This document shows, in pieces, positions 13,601-24,185 of a DNA stretch of 64,000 nt. A model generated the notes under the pieces. It made no database searches and had not been told where the DNA came from. It was given only the letters and a program-made list of their open reading frames with translations. The stretch is from Bullera alba (taxonomy: Eukaryota > Basidiomycota > Tremellomycetes > Tremellales > Bulleraceae), in contig BCIX01000001.1 in NCBI GenBank assembly GCA_001600095.1, forward strand, positions 5,481,198 to 5,545,197, given 5' to 3'. How positions within the stretch are numbered: the stretch's first letter is position 1; every line of letters starts with the position of its first letter. Position numbers and translations under genes: made by a program.

Positions 13601-16077
13601 CAGTGGCCTCGGTGGTGACGGGAAGCGGTTTTCCCAAAGTATAGTCGCAGAGTTCGTCAACAGGTGGAACAAACTCGGAACCATCTTGTATCGTCTTGCG
13701 CAGAAGGCTGACGGCCGCCTCGAGGATGACCGGTCTCAACGTTGGATGATGTCTGGCTAACTCATCTACAGTCTGACCCAGACTGTTGTATGGATCTCTT
13801 TCCATACTACTCGTGTCAGGAGCTTCGACAAGAGGTATTGCGTTGATGAGCTTGACGAGGACGTCCGTGTTCGATGACACAAATGCGAGACCTGCCGCAT
13901 TGAGGCAGATCGCACCAATGGCGTTGGGTACGGTGATCATGACCTGGGCTATCAGTCGCAATCGCATATTTTGCACTCACATCGTACGAGACTGGGACGT
14001 TTTGCTCCAGATCCTGGATCAGAGTCTGAGGCAATTGAAGCTCTTGTAGTATTGACAACGAGGTGGGCTCGTTGTGTACAAATGTGGCCATGACGTTGAT
14101 TGCTGTGCCGATCATCAGCATGTGACCACACATCAGAGATAGCAGTACTCACCCAACGAGAAGAGCTTCGGACCAGCACGAGCGGAGTTTGCGAATATTT
14201 GCTTAAGGGTCTTTGGGAGGTCTGAATCAACCAAGTTTCGGACACCGTCGGAACCGCCGGCCGCTTGCATGAGCTTGTGAATGGTCCGTAAGAGCGACCG
14301 AAGCGGGGCCGAGTTGAAAGTGGTGATAGTGTCTTAACATCAGCGTTGTGTTCATCTCAAGAGAACCAACCTTCCAGCAGAACATCGCTTGGCTCCGGCA
14401 ACTCCTTCGTCAGATATGCATCCAGCTCGGTCTGTGTCATCATCAGCTTTATCTTGAATGGCATCGCTGACAGTACTCGCCTTGATCCTGTTGACCACGT
14501 TGCCAACCCCATCCATGTTGGTGAAGATGGGAAGCGCTTGCGATGAAGTGATCATCAAGTTGTCGATTAAACCAGTTACCCGGGGAATGAGCTGCGAGAT
14601 TAGCCACTGGCAGTTCTACCGAAGACTTACTTGTACGCGACGCTCGCACTGCATGTCCAGCATAGATAGCAGCAACGGCATGATGCCGGCTCCGATCAGC
14701 ATTTGAGCGTGGTTTGGAGTTGCCGAGATGAAGGCGGTCAACGTGAAGAGGGAGTCGGCTAACTGCAGTGCAGGGTCTGTTGATTAGCCATATCCAAGCC
14801 AATTGCACTCACCGCCACTGTCCTTCATGAGAGAGTCACTCATGTGACGCAGAGCAGAGAAGAAAATGCCATGGTTCAGATTTGCCGAAAGGCCGCTCAG
14901 CACTTCTGATAGTTTTGATCTATGATGCGCGCATGCGTCCAGAGCATAAGCTGCTGCGGCTTGAATTCGAGAGTCGACGTTCGATGGTGACTTGAGAAGC
15001 TCTGCGATCTTGGCCACCAAATCTGGCTCATAGAGGAAGACAGTCGTGAGAGCTGCATCTTCGTTGGTGATGAAAGCTGGAACGGAAATGAGCACTTCTT
15101 TTGATCCTTGAGCGTAATCACATACCGTATACAGCTATTGCCATGAGACGCACAGCCAATAGATCCTTCCTGACGGCGATGTCTGAAAAGGACAACAACC
15201 AACGAGCTTTGTTGACGGCGTCAAATTGGTCTTCAACAGGGACGAACTGCGAAGTCGCCATCGCAGCCACCTTTCCATTCAATCCTTTCATCCCAATCTC
15301 TCGAACATCTCCAAGAATGAGCGAAACGGATGTATCGGCAGCCACTCTCGCAGTCGCTTTTGAAGGAGTCTGAAGGGAGTTGGTACCGGACTGCGTTGGG
15401 TAGAATGATGTTGTGAGGTGGAAGACGTCCTCTGACACAGTCAGGGAATCCGAGGTGAGATCCTGCATTGTGGTTGTCGCACTTCGCAGCTTGTCAAAGC
15501 CCTTGGCGAGGGTGACCAAGCGCGAAGTCAGCTTGCGGCCGAGGTTTCGATCGAAGGGAACGGCATGGCCGTATTGTTGAGCTGAGCGGAGTAGTAGATA
15601 CAGGGTGGCGTATAGTACATCGAGGTCAGAGGTGAGCATGAGGTCATAAAGGCGCTAATCATGCTGGATTAGCTATGCTGCTATTTAAGGGATGACTTAC
15701 GTCGTAGGAAGCAAAGGATTTGCGGTTTGTCGAGTTTTCTAGCAACAAACGGGTGAAGCGAAGGATTTCCAGGATCAACTGCTTGTCGGAAGCAGTGAAA
15801 TCGACGACTTGGATTGTCTCGAGATTGTATTGCTTGGTCTGAGCTTCCAACAAGGCGTCGAATCGGTCCAGGATAGCTGACCAAGAGTAGAGGTCGCCTC
15901 TCGGGTAAACCCATTTCTGCACCTTCTCGAGCTGGGAAACGAGCTCATTGTCGGGCGCATCGCTAATGTATTTGATGAGAGCAGCGATATCGGCAGGCTG
16001 AGAAGATTTAGCAGAAGTTTGTGACACCATTGACTCACAGTCGACGGTTGCCGTCTTGCATTCTTTTTCACTTTCAT
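4605..16077 (-). CDS. TOM1: Giant HECT-type E3 ubiquitin ligase (Tom1/HUWE1 family)
   Basis: A ubiquitin-protein ligase of the Tom1/HUWE1/Ptr1 family, which ubiquitinates excess histones, unassembled ribosomal proteins and other nuclear clients. The N-terminus (MKVKKNARRQPST, 39 nt, then a 44-nt intron to PADIAALIKYI) leads into armadillo-like DUF908/DUF913 repeats (about 16.0-13.5 kb). A UBA domain (VNMLVDMGFPRGTAEAAL) lies at about 12.06-12.17 kb. A long Asp/Glu-rich segment follows at about 9.9-9.1 kb, then DUF4414-type motifs (INSEFLDALPPEIRAEVM) at 7.8-8.0 kb. The HECT domain starts near 6.0 kb (FRALRYRSGEEIKYGKLGVKF). The catalytic cysteine is in LPQASTCFN, in the last exon at about 4.71 kb, and the protein ends ETGGFGKS. 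The largest exon, about 13504-10043, is open for more than 1100 codons. The total is about 3600 aa, the normal size for the family. No break was seen. Many internal intron borders are approximate. Confidence 0.95.
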
Positions 16078-16428
16078 GATGAACCGTTGTATAGGGTCAT
16101 CGAGACCACGCTAGCCGGTCAGGCAGACGTCTTCGTGATTATTGCGTGGGCGAATTCTGCCTTACCGAAGGTTCTGGATCGTCTGAAGTATGGTAACAGC
16201 TATGCCTGGATTGGAGTTGACCGGGAAGACTGTTAAGGGTGGACGACGAAAGGGCGATGGCATGGATGGAGGAAGCTGAAGCGTTTTAGATGCGTCATGA
16301 AACGCGTCAACCGTGGGAGTCGAAAGCGGAAGCTGCCACTCAGGCTTAGATAGACAGCCTTGCGCCTATGCTTCGAAATGCATGTACCTCACACTCTGCA
16401 TGTAAGTAGCGGTATCATTGCAGCTCCA
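16078..16428. other. Divergent promoter region TOM1 / SmgGDS-like
   Basis: A 351-bp spacer between the divergent starts of the HECT ligase (minus) and the armadillo gene (plus). Both 5' UTRs and promoters must lie here. No known element was recognised with confidence. Confidence 0.5.
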
Positions 16429-18549
16429 ATGACCTTTACTGCCGATGAGGAAAGACTGGAATCCTTGTTGAAAGATCTAATTCGGTTCAGCAACGACAAC
16501 GGTGACCGGTCCACCGAGGTCAATGCGGCTCTGGCAGAGTTGGCAGATGTGCTACGAGATGGTGAGTGCAGCTGTTGTAGAGTCATTTCTGACGCTCAGC
16601 ATCGCTCAGACCCAAAGCTAGCAGCTCGGACTTGAGCGACCGTCTTGCAAAGTTACTCAATGAGGATGACGTCCAATACGCTCAACAGGTTGGAAGGGTA
16701 GCCGCGAACCTAGCTGCGAACTGCGGTGAGCAATCTGAGGCGTGTGACGCACGTCATACTGAAGCTGAAAGGTTCTCTAGACGAAGGCCGGACCTTACTC
16801 GTAAACTCTGGTTATATCGATGCTCTATTGGGGACCTTGCGCAAAACGGACTTACCCCCTCGGGAACTGGTGGCTAGTTTGCTGAACTTGGCGATTGAGG
16901 GCACAGGTGAGTCGAATGAGATGGCTTTGCTGACAGGACCCAGAATGTATTACGAAAGCACTAAGTGGCTGGGACAAGCTCGAAGTCTTGCTCATCAAGG
17001 CAAATGCGTTCAGCAAGCAGGAGACCGAGACGTCGAATGCAACAGCTCATTGGTTGTGGACCGTCGTGGAGACCGTGATACAAGAAGGTGAACTTGCTCG
17101 ATGAGTTATCGCTGACTTCGTTCTAGATACCGAGACACTTGCTTCATCTATGCAATCTCAGTCCTTGAATCAATTTGCACAACCGCTCAACAGCTTTGCA
17201 TCCGGTAGCAATTCCGGAGACGACACGAAACCCCTTGCGACTTTGCAAGTTGCGACGGATATCCTTGATGCGCTGTCCCAGCAAGAGACATTCCAAAAAT
17301 CGATCTGCTTTGCCGAACGATCGTCGCTGCTGTCCAGTGTGTTTGGCTTCCTGGAAAGGGCATCGGTGCCGGAGCAATGGAAGACTGGGAACAGCGAGGA
17401 TATCCCAGAGTTGGAGAAGCAAATGGGAAGTAGCAAAGCCTCTGCCGTTCGGTTCCTCGTGAATATTTCCGAGGAGACCAAACTAGAAGGTCCCAAGGGC
17501 TCGGAGTTGTGGGCCACAATGCGGAGGTGGCTCCGAGGGGTCGAACGGGAGGATTTAGTGGCGTGCGCTTTGCTTGTTTTCGGCAACTCAGTGCAAAAAG
17601 GTGAGTCAAGCTCGGCTTCCGAGTGCCTCGGTTGACGATTCTAGATGAGGATGCCCAAAGACTGGTCTCTGGTCCAGAGTCGATATTGGCCGATGTTCTG
17701 CAATTCGCCAAGCAAAAGACAAGTGCAACTACTCAGCACGCTTTGGTGGGATTCCTGCGCAACGTCAGCATCTCCCGATCTGCCAGTACGCAGCTCAAGG
17801 AGCATCACGTCGTTCAGCTTCTTATGGAGATGGGTGTCTGGGGTCAGGATCGAGATACGCTCGGTTCCGTTCAAGGTGGCACCATCAGTGTCATCAAGAA
17901 CCTCTGTCGGGAAGACGGTAAGTCCGGCTTTGTCGTTTCTGATAACGGAGTATTGACTCGATCCTGTTAGCCTCCACATCCAGTGCTTTCATTGCTGGTG
18001 AAAACTGCGATCGTCTGCTCGAATTGTTGGACCGGTCTGACGACCAAGCAATGAAGTGGGAAGGATCTCGGCTACTCGTCAACGTGGTTAAGAGTACGAG
18101 TCAGAGTGCGGAAGGACTGGGTTTCTCATCAAATGCCAAGTGGGACCGCATTGTCAAAAGACTTGCAGAGACATTGCGGACAGGAACGAAACACACCATT
18201 CTTATCAACGAGTCAGTTATCGCTCTGGCGCTCGTGAGCACATTTGGCGGAGAGGCAGCCAGTAGGTCATCTTCAACAAATGCGCATCATCAGCTGATTG
18301 CGGATGCTCTCAGAATCAGCGGTCCGCTCTTCTCTGCTGCGCGAAGAAGCTTCAACCGGGGAAGATCAGATGACGTCTGGTCTAGCCACCTTAAAGGCCG
18401 TGCTCAAGCCAGATGGACAAGGCGTGACAGTGCCACCGGAAGTCGCCGAGAACTGCAGGAGTCTGGTGAAAATGCTGAGCGAGGGAGATTCGCCCGAGGC
18501 CCGGCAAATATCAAGCCGGGTGGAAACGGCGTTCATAGAGGAGCTTTGA
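16429..18549 (+). CDS. Armadillo-repeat protein, SmgGDS (RAP1GDS1)-like
   Basis: A helical-repeat protein resembling the SmgGDS guanine-nucleotide/chaperone family of Rho- and Rap-type GTPases; yeast Bem4 is a distant member. Armadillo-like motifs recur: ALAELADVLRD, LVASLLNLAIEGTE, ASAVRFLVNISEE, HALVGFLRNVSISRSAST, GTISVIKNLCRED and GSRLLVNVVKST. The start is MTFTADEERLESLLKDL. Several short introns were joined in phase: the first runs from about 16562 to the acceptor before ASLRPKASSSDLSDRL, and others lie near 16724, 16907, 17090, 17600 and 17920. The gene ends ISSRVETAFIEEL at 18549. No membrane segment or signal is seen. I infer a cytosolic GTPase chaperone or exchange role from fold and motif style only; another ARM-repeat function is possible. 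Confidence 0.7.
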
Positions 18550-18799
18550 TTGGGACATTGTGTAGCGATCCTTAACGCTCTTACGAACATTATGCACGAC
18601 GTGTCACCGACATGCACCCAGTAGCCCGTGGATCATCGATCACGGACAGCCTACGGTGAAATAGGCCGCAAATCCCCCGGTTATCTCGGCTTCTGAATTC
18701 TGGCCGCGACTGTGGCCATTGCTGTGGCCCGAGATGGCCTTGTCACTTGTGCACCTGCTTGCTATCATTTTACTTCTGACTCGAGTGCGAGGGCTCAAC

Positions 18800-19819
18800 A
18801 TGGTATCGAAGCGTCTTGTATTGATTGGGATAGGGTGGGATTTCCGATAGCAAGCTTGGTAAACGTTGACTGACACAAATTCTAGTGGTGCGAGTTGCTC
18901 AGGCAAGACGTTGCTAGCCAAACACATCCGGAACATCCTCCCCATAGAGAGTACTATAATTCATCAAGACGACTTTGCCCCAGTGAGTGGAATCCTGATT
19001 TTGAATGTGCTGACACCCAAGGAAGCCTGAGAAGGACGTACCGTATTCGCCGCAGTATCCCGAGTTGCAGGACTGGGATGATCCGCCGACCTGTGTCCTC
19101 TGGCCTGCGTTCAGAGACGCCCTCAGTCACATCAAGCAGACAGGAGCAATACCCGGTCATGAATCACATGACCACTTAAATAAGCAGGTCGAGGTCGGCT
19201 TGAGAAGCCAGGCCTTGGACGAATGGAGGGAGAAGTTCAAGCGGTTATACGAAACGGAATTAGAGAAGGGAGTGGAGATCGTCTGGTTCTTGGTGGACGG
19301 ATTCGTGCTGTATTGGGACAAGGTGAGTATGTGACTTGTGATGATAGGAGTATTACTTGTCCTCGGGTCTCACGCAACGCCGCTGACTAGTCATAGGCGA
19401 TCGTGGACATGCTGGATGTTCGTATCTTTCTTCGTGTCCCGCAAGACACCTTACGACAGCGCAGGGAGCAGAGACAGACATATGTGCTACAAAGTGAGGT
19501 CCACGTCATATTTCCGGATGAGAGAAGGGCGGAAGAGCAGTGTAACTGATCTGTCTCATCTGTAGCCGGAGACGTATGGGTTGATCCGCCCAAATACTTC
19601 GAGAAGATCGTCTGGCCTGCCTACATCAAGGCCCACGAACACATATTCGACGGAGACATTGAAACTGGGCCTGTAACAGCCAACTGGGGCGAGAAGGAGA
19701 GAGATCTCTTGGTGGTGGAACCCAAGGATGGCGAGGAGGAGATGACAAAAGCTTTCGTCTCAAGTTGTACTGCGATATTTGATCGTTCATCTGAAGGAGA
19801 GGGGAACTTGCCGCAATAA
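18800..19819 (+). CDS. NRK1: Nicotinamide riboside kinase
   Basis: A P-loop kinase that phosphorylates nicotinamide riboside to NMN in NAD+ salvage (cytosol). The start is MVSKRLVLIGIG, spliced onto the Walker A GASCSGKTLLAKHI. Then come IIHQDDFAP|PEKDVPYSPQYPELQDWDDP, where the Asp of HQDDF is in the usual place for substrate binding, and EKGVEIVWFLVDGFVLYWD. The lid region is RVPQDTLRQRREQR, followed by VWVDPPKYFEKIVWPAYIKAHEHIF, all typical of Nrk1. Introns lie at about 18835-18884, 18981-19029, 19324-19396 and 19492-19565. The first donor is GTGGGA rather than GTRAGT. The stop at 19817-19819 lies 4 bp from the stop of the opposing RCC1-like gene. Confidence 0.88.
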
Positions 19820-19823
19820 GACC

Positions 19824-20925
19824 TCATAGTTCATGCAGCCGTTCACTGGTCTCTCCTATTGTGATACTCGTTGACCATCTCGAGCAAGTGACGTCCTTGA
19901 CCCTTTCACACTGATCCGCAGAAATGTCCAGACTGACGAACTCTTCCTCCGATTGAATGACCCCTTGACATGACTCGCCAGGCAAGTCTATGGCAAATTA
20001 GAGATTGACCTCCTTCTAGGAGGACTTGTTACTCACTGGCTCCTTGAACCCAGGCATGCCTGTCTGTGACCACGACCTCGTGTTCCGAGCCAACGGCATA
20101 GTGTCGAATCACCTCGTCATGGTCTAATGACACGTTCACGAGTTCAGCACCTTGCGACCGCGAGTCGATCAGGTAAGCATCGCCCCCTTCTGATAGTATA
20201 GCCAATCGATTCCGGGATCCAGGTCGGATGGCTTTGATTTGTATGCCCTCCAGTTCCTCCACCAGTCGGAGGGTATTGTCGGGCTCGAGCTCCAACAAGT
20301 GAGTGATCTGTAAGCCGAGAAGAACGAAGATTCGGGACTCTGTGGTGAACACCGTAATGTAGAATGCCGAGTCAAGTAACGGGTGAGATAGCGTACCGAT
20401 CGGCCGATCCTCCATCAACGCGTCGAGAGAGGCATAAGTCACGACATGACGAGGTACCATACACCAAGCGATTACTTTGCCGGTACCAGTGACGGCCACA
20501 CGAATGTAGTACCGGATAGAAGTTCGTTTGGACCAGTCGCGAACATGGCCGTCGTACGAGAGGTACGCCAGAGGACGGTCAAAGCCTATAATATTAAGGA
20601 CAGGCTGTTCAACCGGTAATCGATTCCAACCCTCGGTTGAGGTAACCAAAGGGTCTGAGCCCCATATCCATAGACCATCGGCTGTATCAGGGACAGGAGG
20701 CCCTGTCGGCTCGCCTTTGTCCTCTACATTGTCATCAGCATCAAAGACGGGTATTTTGCCCCAAAACATACCTTCGCCAATCGTACAAGCCCAACTCTGC
20801 CATATTGGTACGAGGCTGCCCAAGAAGCCTGTAACCTTGTGCAGACTGGGTATATGGCTAAGGTCGGACCGGGGATCTAGTTGATGAAAGGCGTTGTTCC
20901 CGAAAACGAGGGTTGTATGCGGCAT
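19824..20925 (-). CDS. RCC1-like beta-propeller protein
   Basis: A small protein with RCC1-type repeats. It opens MPHTTLVFGNNAFHQLDP, a first-blade motif, and later blades read GLWIWGSDPLV, YLSYDGHVRDW, RLAILSEGGDAYLID and HEVVVTDRHAWVQGA. Two exons join in phase: 20925-20037 and 19987-19824, with a 49-nt intron and a GTGAGT donor, giving 1053 nt or 350 aa. The second exon adds DISADQCERVKDVTCSRWST and ends TSERLHEL. Without that splice the protein would stop at VQGASE. At 350 aa it is about a full seven-blade propeller. Relatives include Ran GEF and unrelated propellers; the catalytic Ran loop is not recognisable, so no GEF activity is claimed. It is convergent with NRK1. Confidence 0.75.
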
Positions 20926-21271
20926 GTCATATGAAACCGCTGATATCGGCTGCTTGCTTGAGGACAGGTGCTAGAGTACTGGGCTCAACAAAACCCCTCC
21001 GGCCGAGGCCTGCGCGCCTCAAACAGGGTGGTTCGAGCAGTTCGAGCGTACTAGAGTACAACCGTTTGTTGGATGTCGAGCATCAATTGACAATCAAGCG
21101 TCTTTTCGATCAGGTCGGATTTGTAATTGCGAGTGACCACTTCGGCCGTTCACCCTAAACCCAAGCTGGGATCGCGACGATTCATAATGCGACGGTACTG
21201 TACATACATGGGACTCGTATAGACGGCACCACCCCGATCTCCTCCAGGACCGCAGAAGCCATCATGACAGT
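20926..21271. other. Intergenic, promoter side of the RCC1-like gene
   Basis: About 345 bp between the RCC1-like start and the degenerate minus-strand gene. No coding, RNA or repeat structure was recognised. Confidence 0.4.
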
Positions 21272-22606
21272 CTATGCATGATCATCCATAGACTGGTGAA
21301 CAGGCATGAACGAGCTCGATATGACGAGGAGGCGCACACCCGCCGTGAGGGCTAGCGCCGGTCTCGCATCAAGACTCCTTCTTCGCGCCAGCATGCCATC
21401 CAGGGCGGCCTGCAAGTTGTCGATCTTGGCATTTGCTGTGTCCATGCCAGTTTGAACCACCTGGCGTTGTGCTATCGCGGTTTCCGATCATGGCGCATAT
21501 AGTAAGTTGGACACGATCATTTGACACCTGGCTCGGTCTCACCAGTCTGTTGATATTGGATTCGGTTCTACTGATACGGTGGCCAGTAGCGGTGGCCTTC
21601 CTCTGCGCGTTGTCATGGCTGGAGAACAACTTTGATACTTCCGTGCACATGAACTTGCTCGTCTCAGCTATGCCGTCTCGGAGCCGCCCGATCTCCCGCT
21701 CCTGATGGACCAGCTTTTGATTGGTGTCCGCTGTGTCTGCGGCATGCTGGATGTTGGCTTCGCGTGATTTCTTGAGCTCGTCTCTTGCTCGATTTTTGCC
21801 TGATCCTCAGCCTTCCTAAGCGGTCTCTCGTTAAGATCGTGTCCCAGGAGTAACCAGTACCGTGATCGGATTACGTGTCGCATGCCCACTGTGCTGCCTC
21901 TGGGACGTCCAAGACGGCCATAAAACAGTCGTGTTCGGGCGTGTTCGTTTTGAGAAGTCGCCATGTGGTATTGTTGGTAGCGTTCTGAGTTCGTAGTTTG
22001 CTCTGCAGTTCTTGGACGAGATCGATTGGCCCAAGCTCAAATGTACCGTTGGTGGCTACCGTGGCGTGCAGATGGGGCTGGTTTTGCGGGATCGGAACGA
22101 GCCTTTAGCTCAGCGAGACGCGCGTGAGCGGTGTCATATTGGTGCCGGCGTAGCTCGGAAAGATCCTTGAGGAGACCTCGGTCGGAGATCTAGTACTCCA
22201 TGGCGGCTAAGTCGATTTCGATGTAGCGGTCACTGACCGGTGAATCGGTAGTCGCAGCAAGAGCTTCGGTGACAAAAGCATCCTGGTTGCAAGAGTCTCG
22301 ATTGCGTCAGAGTAAAGGACCTTGGCGATGATGTAGGCTGAAGCGTCAGTCTCGGCAGCGTAGGTGGAGACGTTCGGTACGGGGGCTCGATTGACGACGT
22401 CCTGTCTCCCTTTAGGCGATAGCTTGTTGAGGTCACGCCCTTATCGTTTGTACTCTTCGCAGTACTTGTACGATTCGAAGTCGAGCAGACGCTGTGTTTC
22501 CCTTCCTTGTGCCTCTGTGCTACCTAAACTAGCGCCTCGTTTCGCCAGTCATCCCATTCTTGCCATGGTCCCTGCGTTGCCGAGCCAAATCAATTTCACC
22601 AAATAC
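21272..22606 (-). pseudogene. Degenerate coiled-coil protein gene
   Basis: Protein-like sequence on the minus strand is spread over several frames with internal stops. From the 5' side: EWDDWRNEALV then a stop; LLDFESYKYCEEYKR then TAA then GRDLNKLSPKGRQDVVN; YIIAKVLYSDAIETLATR; and, in another frame, QDAFVTEALAATTDSPVSD. The chain goes on through AAMEY-stop-ISDRGLLKDLSELRRHQYD, then a frame change to VATNGTFELGPIDLVQELQS and MAVLDVPEAAQWACDT-stop. The 3' part is a heptad-rich stretch (DTNQKLVHQEREIGRLRDGI) and NAKIDNLQAALDGMLARR. A single intron could explain one shift, near 21480-21560, but not the in-frame stops. I take it as a decayed gene for a coiled-coil protein of about 400 aa. I do not recognise the family. 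Confidence 0.65.
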
Positions 22607-22610
22607 CATA

Positions 22611-23495
22611 TTAATTGACCTTTCCGTGCGCCTCTTTGCGGTAGTCCCAAGATCGCGAGCAACCGATCAAGCCGCCGTCGCCAGTGTCAAAGCATGTATC
22701 CAAGCACTGAAGGGAGTCCACATGTCGTCCCTCATCATCAACAATGGTCATTCCGGCCTTGTCGGACCCGCTTGGTCCAGAACTCCGGAACAATGGGACA
22801 GGTGCAGGTGCAGAATTCTCGAGCGTTTCCGGGTTTTCAGCCTTCCAAAAGCCGACGATTTGTGGGTTTGGGTCCAGCTGCACGCATACATCTGCCCGCC
22901 AGTCGTAGATTCGGGGGATGACTCGATGGGGGGCACAAGAAGATCCGATTTTTTACGCCGCACTGCGACCAGGCTCTGGATTCCGTGGCCTTGTACCAGT
23001 CGTTTAGGAATGAGGTCCTGATAATTGGGGAGGTGGACTAGGAGTGACTTGGCTGAGACTGGTCTCTGACCTAGTGGTGGCTGATCTCAAGAGTGAGGGT
23101 ATTAAATCTATCAAGGGCGGAGTAACGAGAAAGCACGGTGTTGTACCAACCAATTGAGCGTTCTGCAGGGCAGTCTCTGCGTCGGGATCTAATCCGGCCT
23201 TGAAATGGACGTAACGCCGGCGGATATCGTGGACGCCAAGTGCGATCACTAGAAGAACCATGAGGCAATGTCGGGTAGAAGCGGAATAGTGCATCAGGAA
23301 ATGCTTGAAGGGAGCTCCGGGTGAAGATTGTAAGTGGCTGGTAGGGAGCAATGGTGTCCTGCGGCCCATCACAAGACCACGGTAACTTCCCAATGGCCCA
23401 ACCATAATGAAAGTCGCTACGAAGTCGCATGCAGCACCAAGCGGAGCGGGAAGCCGGAGAGGGGCTCGAGCGCTTTTCTTGCCTTTTGTTGACAT
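22611..23495 (-). CDS. Hypothetical protein, possibly frameshifted
   Basis: A candidate gene that I do not recognise. The ATG at 23495 opens MSTKGKKSARAPLRLPAPLG with hydrophobic stretches (AACDFVATFIMVGPLG; CLMVLLVIALGVHDI) and continues RRRYVHFKAGLDPDAETALQ. After a probable intron (about 23150-23045) comes SFLNDWYKATESRAWSQCGV. The sensible continuation, IPRIYDWRADVCVQLDPNPQ to the stop at 22611, is one frame over. The shift falls between about 22955 and 22920, where minus-strand runs of six A and six C occur. It may be a membrane-anchored small protein that is broken, mis-assembled or spliced in a way I missed. It lies directly upstream of the degenerate coiled-coil gene on the same strand. 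Confidence 0.35.
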
Positions 23496-24185
23496 GCTGT
23501 CGGAGACACAGAGCAATGAGGAGACTACTTACAGCTTACTTGTGTTGAAAAATCAGGCATGCAAAGAGCTCTTGAACGATAATGGACGAATCAAGTGTAC
23601 CGAGACTGGGTCGGGCTTCTGGTTGGCGCTCGTTGGCGTCTATCATACGCGTACTCGGGTACATCAAGACAAATCACAGCGTCCTGCTACCACACGGAGG
23701 TGAACGGCGGCCATTGGTATCCTGGTGATCTGGTGACATGGGTCTACAGCTGTCCACAGTGATACTTCCTCCGGTTGACGAGTCCAAGTCGATCCAAGGA
23801 TGTGAGTACGAGTACGGCGCGTTCAGTGAGTTCAGCGGCCGATTGGATTTGTTTGGATGCCGCACTGTCGCACTGACTTGCACTGACTCAGACTGACTCC
23901 CGGCGTGTTTCCGAATTCCCCGATCGATGCCGTCAGAATTCGTGCCTGGTTTTACAATGGTGTTTCGTGATTACAGGAGTTTCTGATCCCGCTTTCGACT
24001 CGGCAAAAAAGTCCAGCTGCTAATCGAGTGACAACCACTGGCTGGGCGGTATTGTTGTTCATGTCGAGCAAGTCATACTACAAATCAAGCTACAGCATCC
24101 ACTGAACCGCACTGGGAAGCGATTTTTTACTACGCATTCAATATTTGGTCAACTCAGAATCACCTGCGACACTCCCACGGCCAAA
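23496..24185. other. Divergent intergenic region upstream of aspartokinase
   Basis: A gap of about 690 bp holding the HOM3 promoter. It contains a TGACTCA site and a second TGACTC (listed separately) in a short direct-repeat patch, ACTGACTTGCACTGACTCAG. No coding or RNA gene is seen. Confidence 0.55.
23884..23899. promoter_or_regulatory. Gcn4/bZIP-type sites upstream of HOM3
   Basis: A perfect TGACTCA at 23884-23890 and a half-identical TGACTC at 23894-23899, about 300 bp upstream of the aspartokinase start. TGACTCA is the consensus for Gcn4/CPC1-type bZIP activators, and yeast HOM3 is under general amino-acid control. That this site is used here is inference. Confidence 0.5.
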
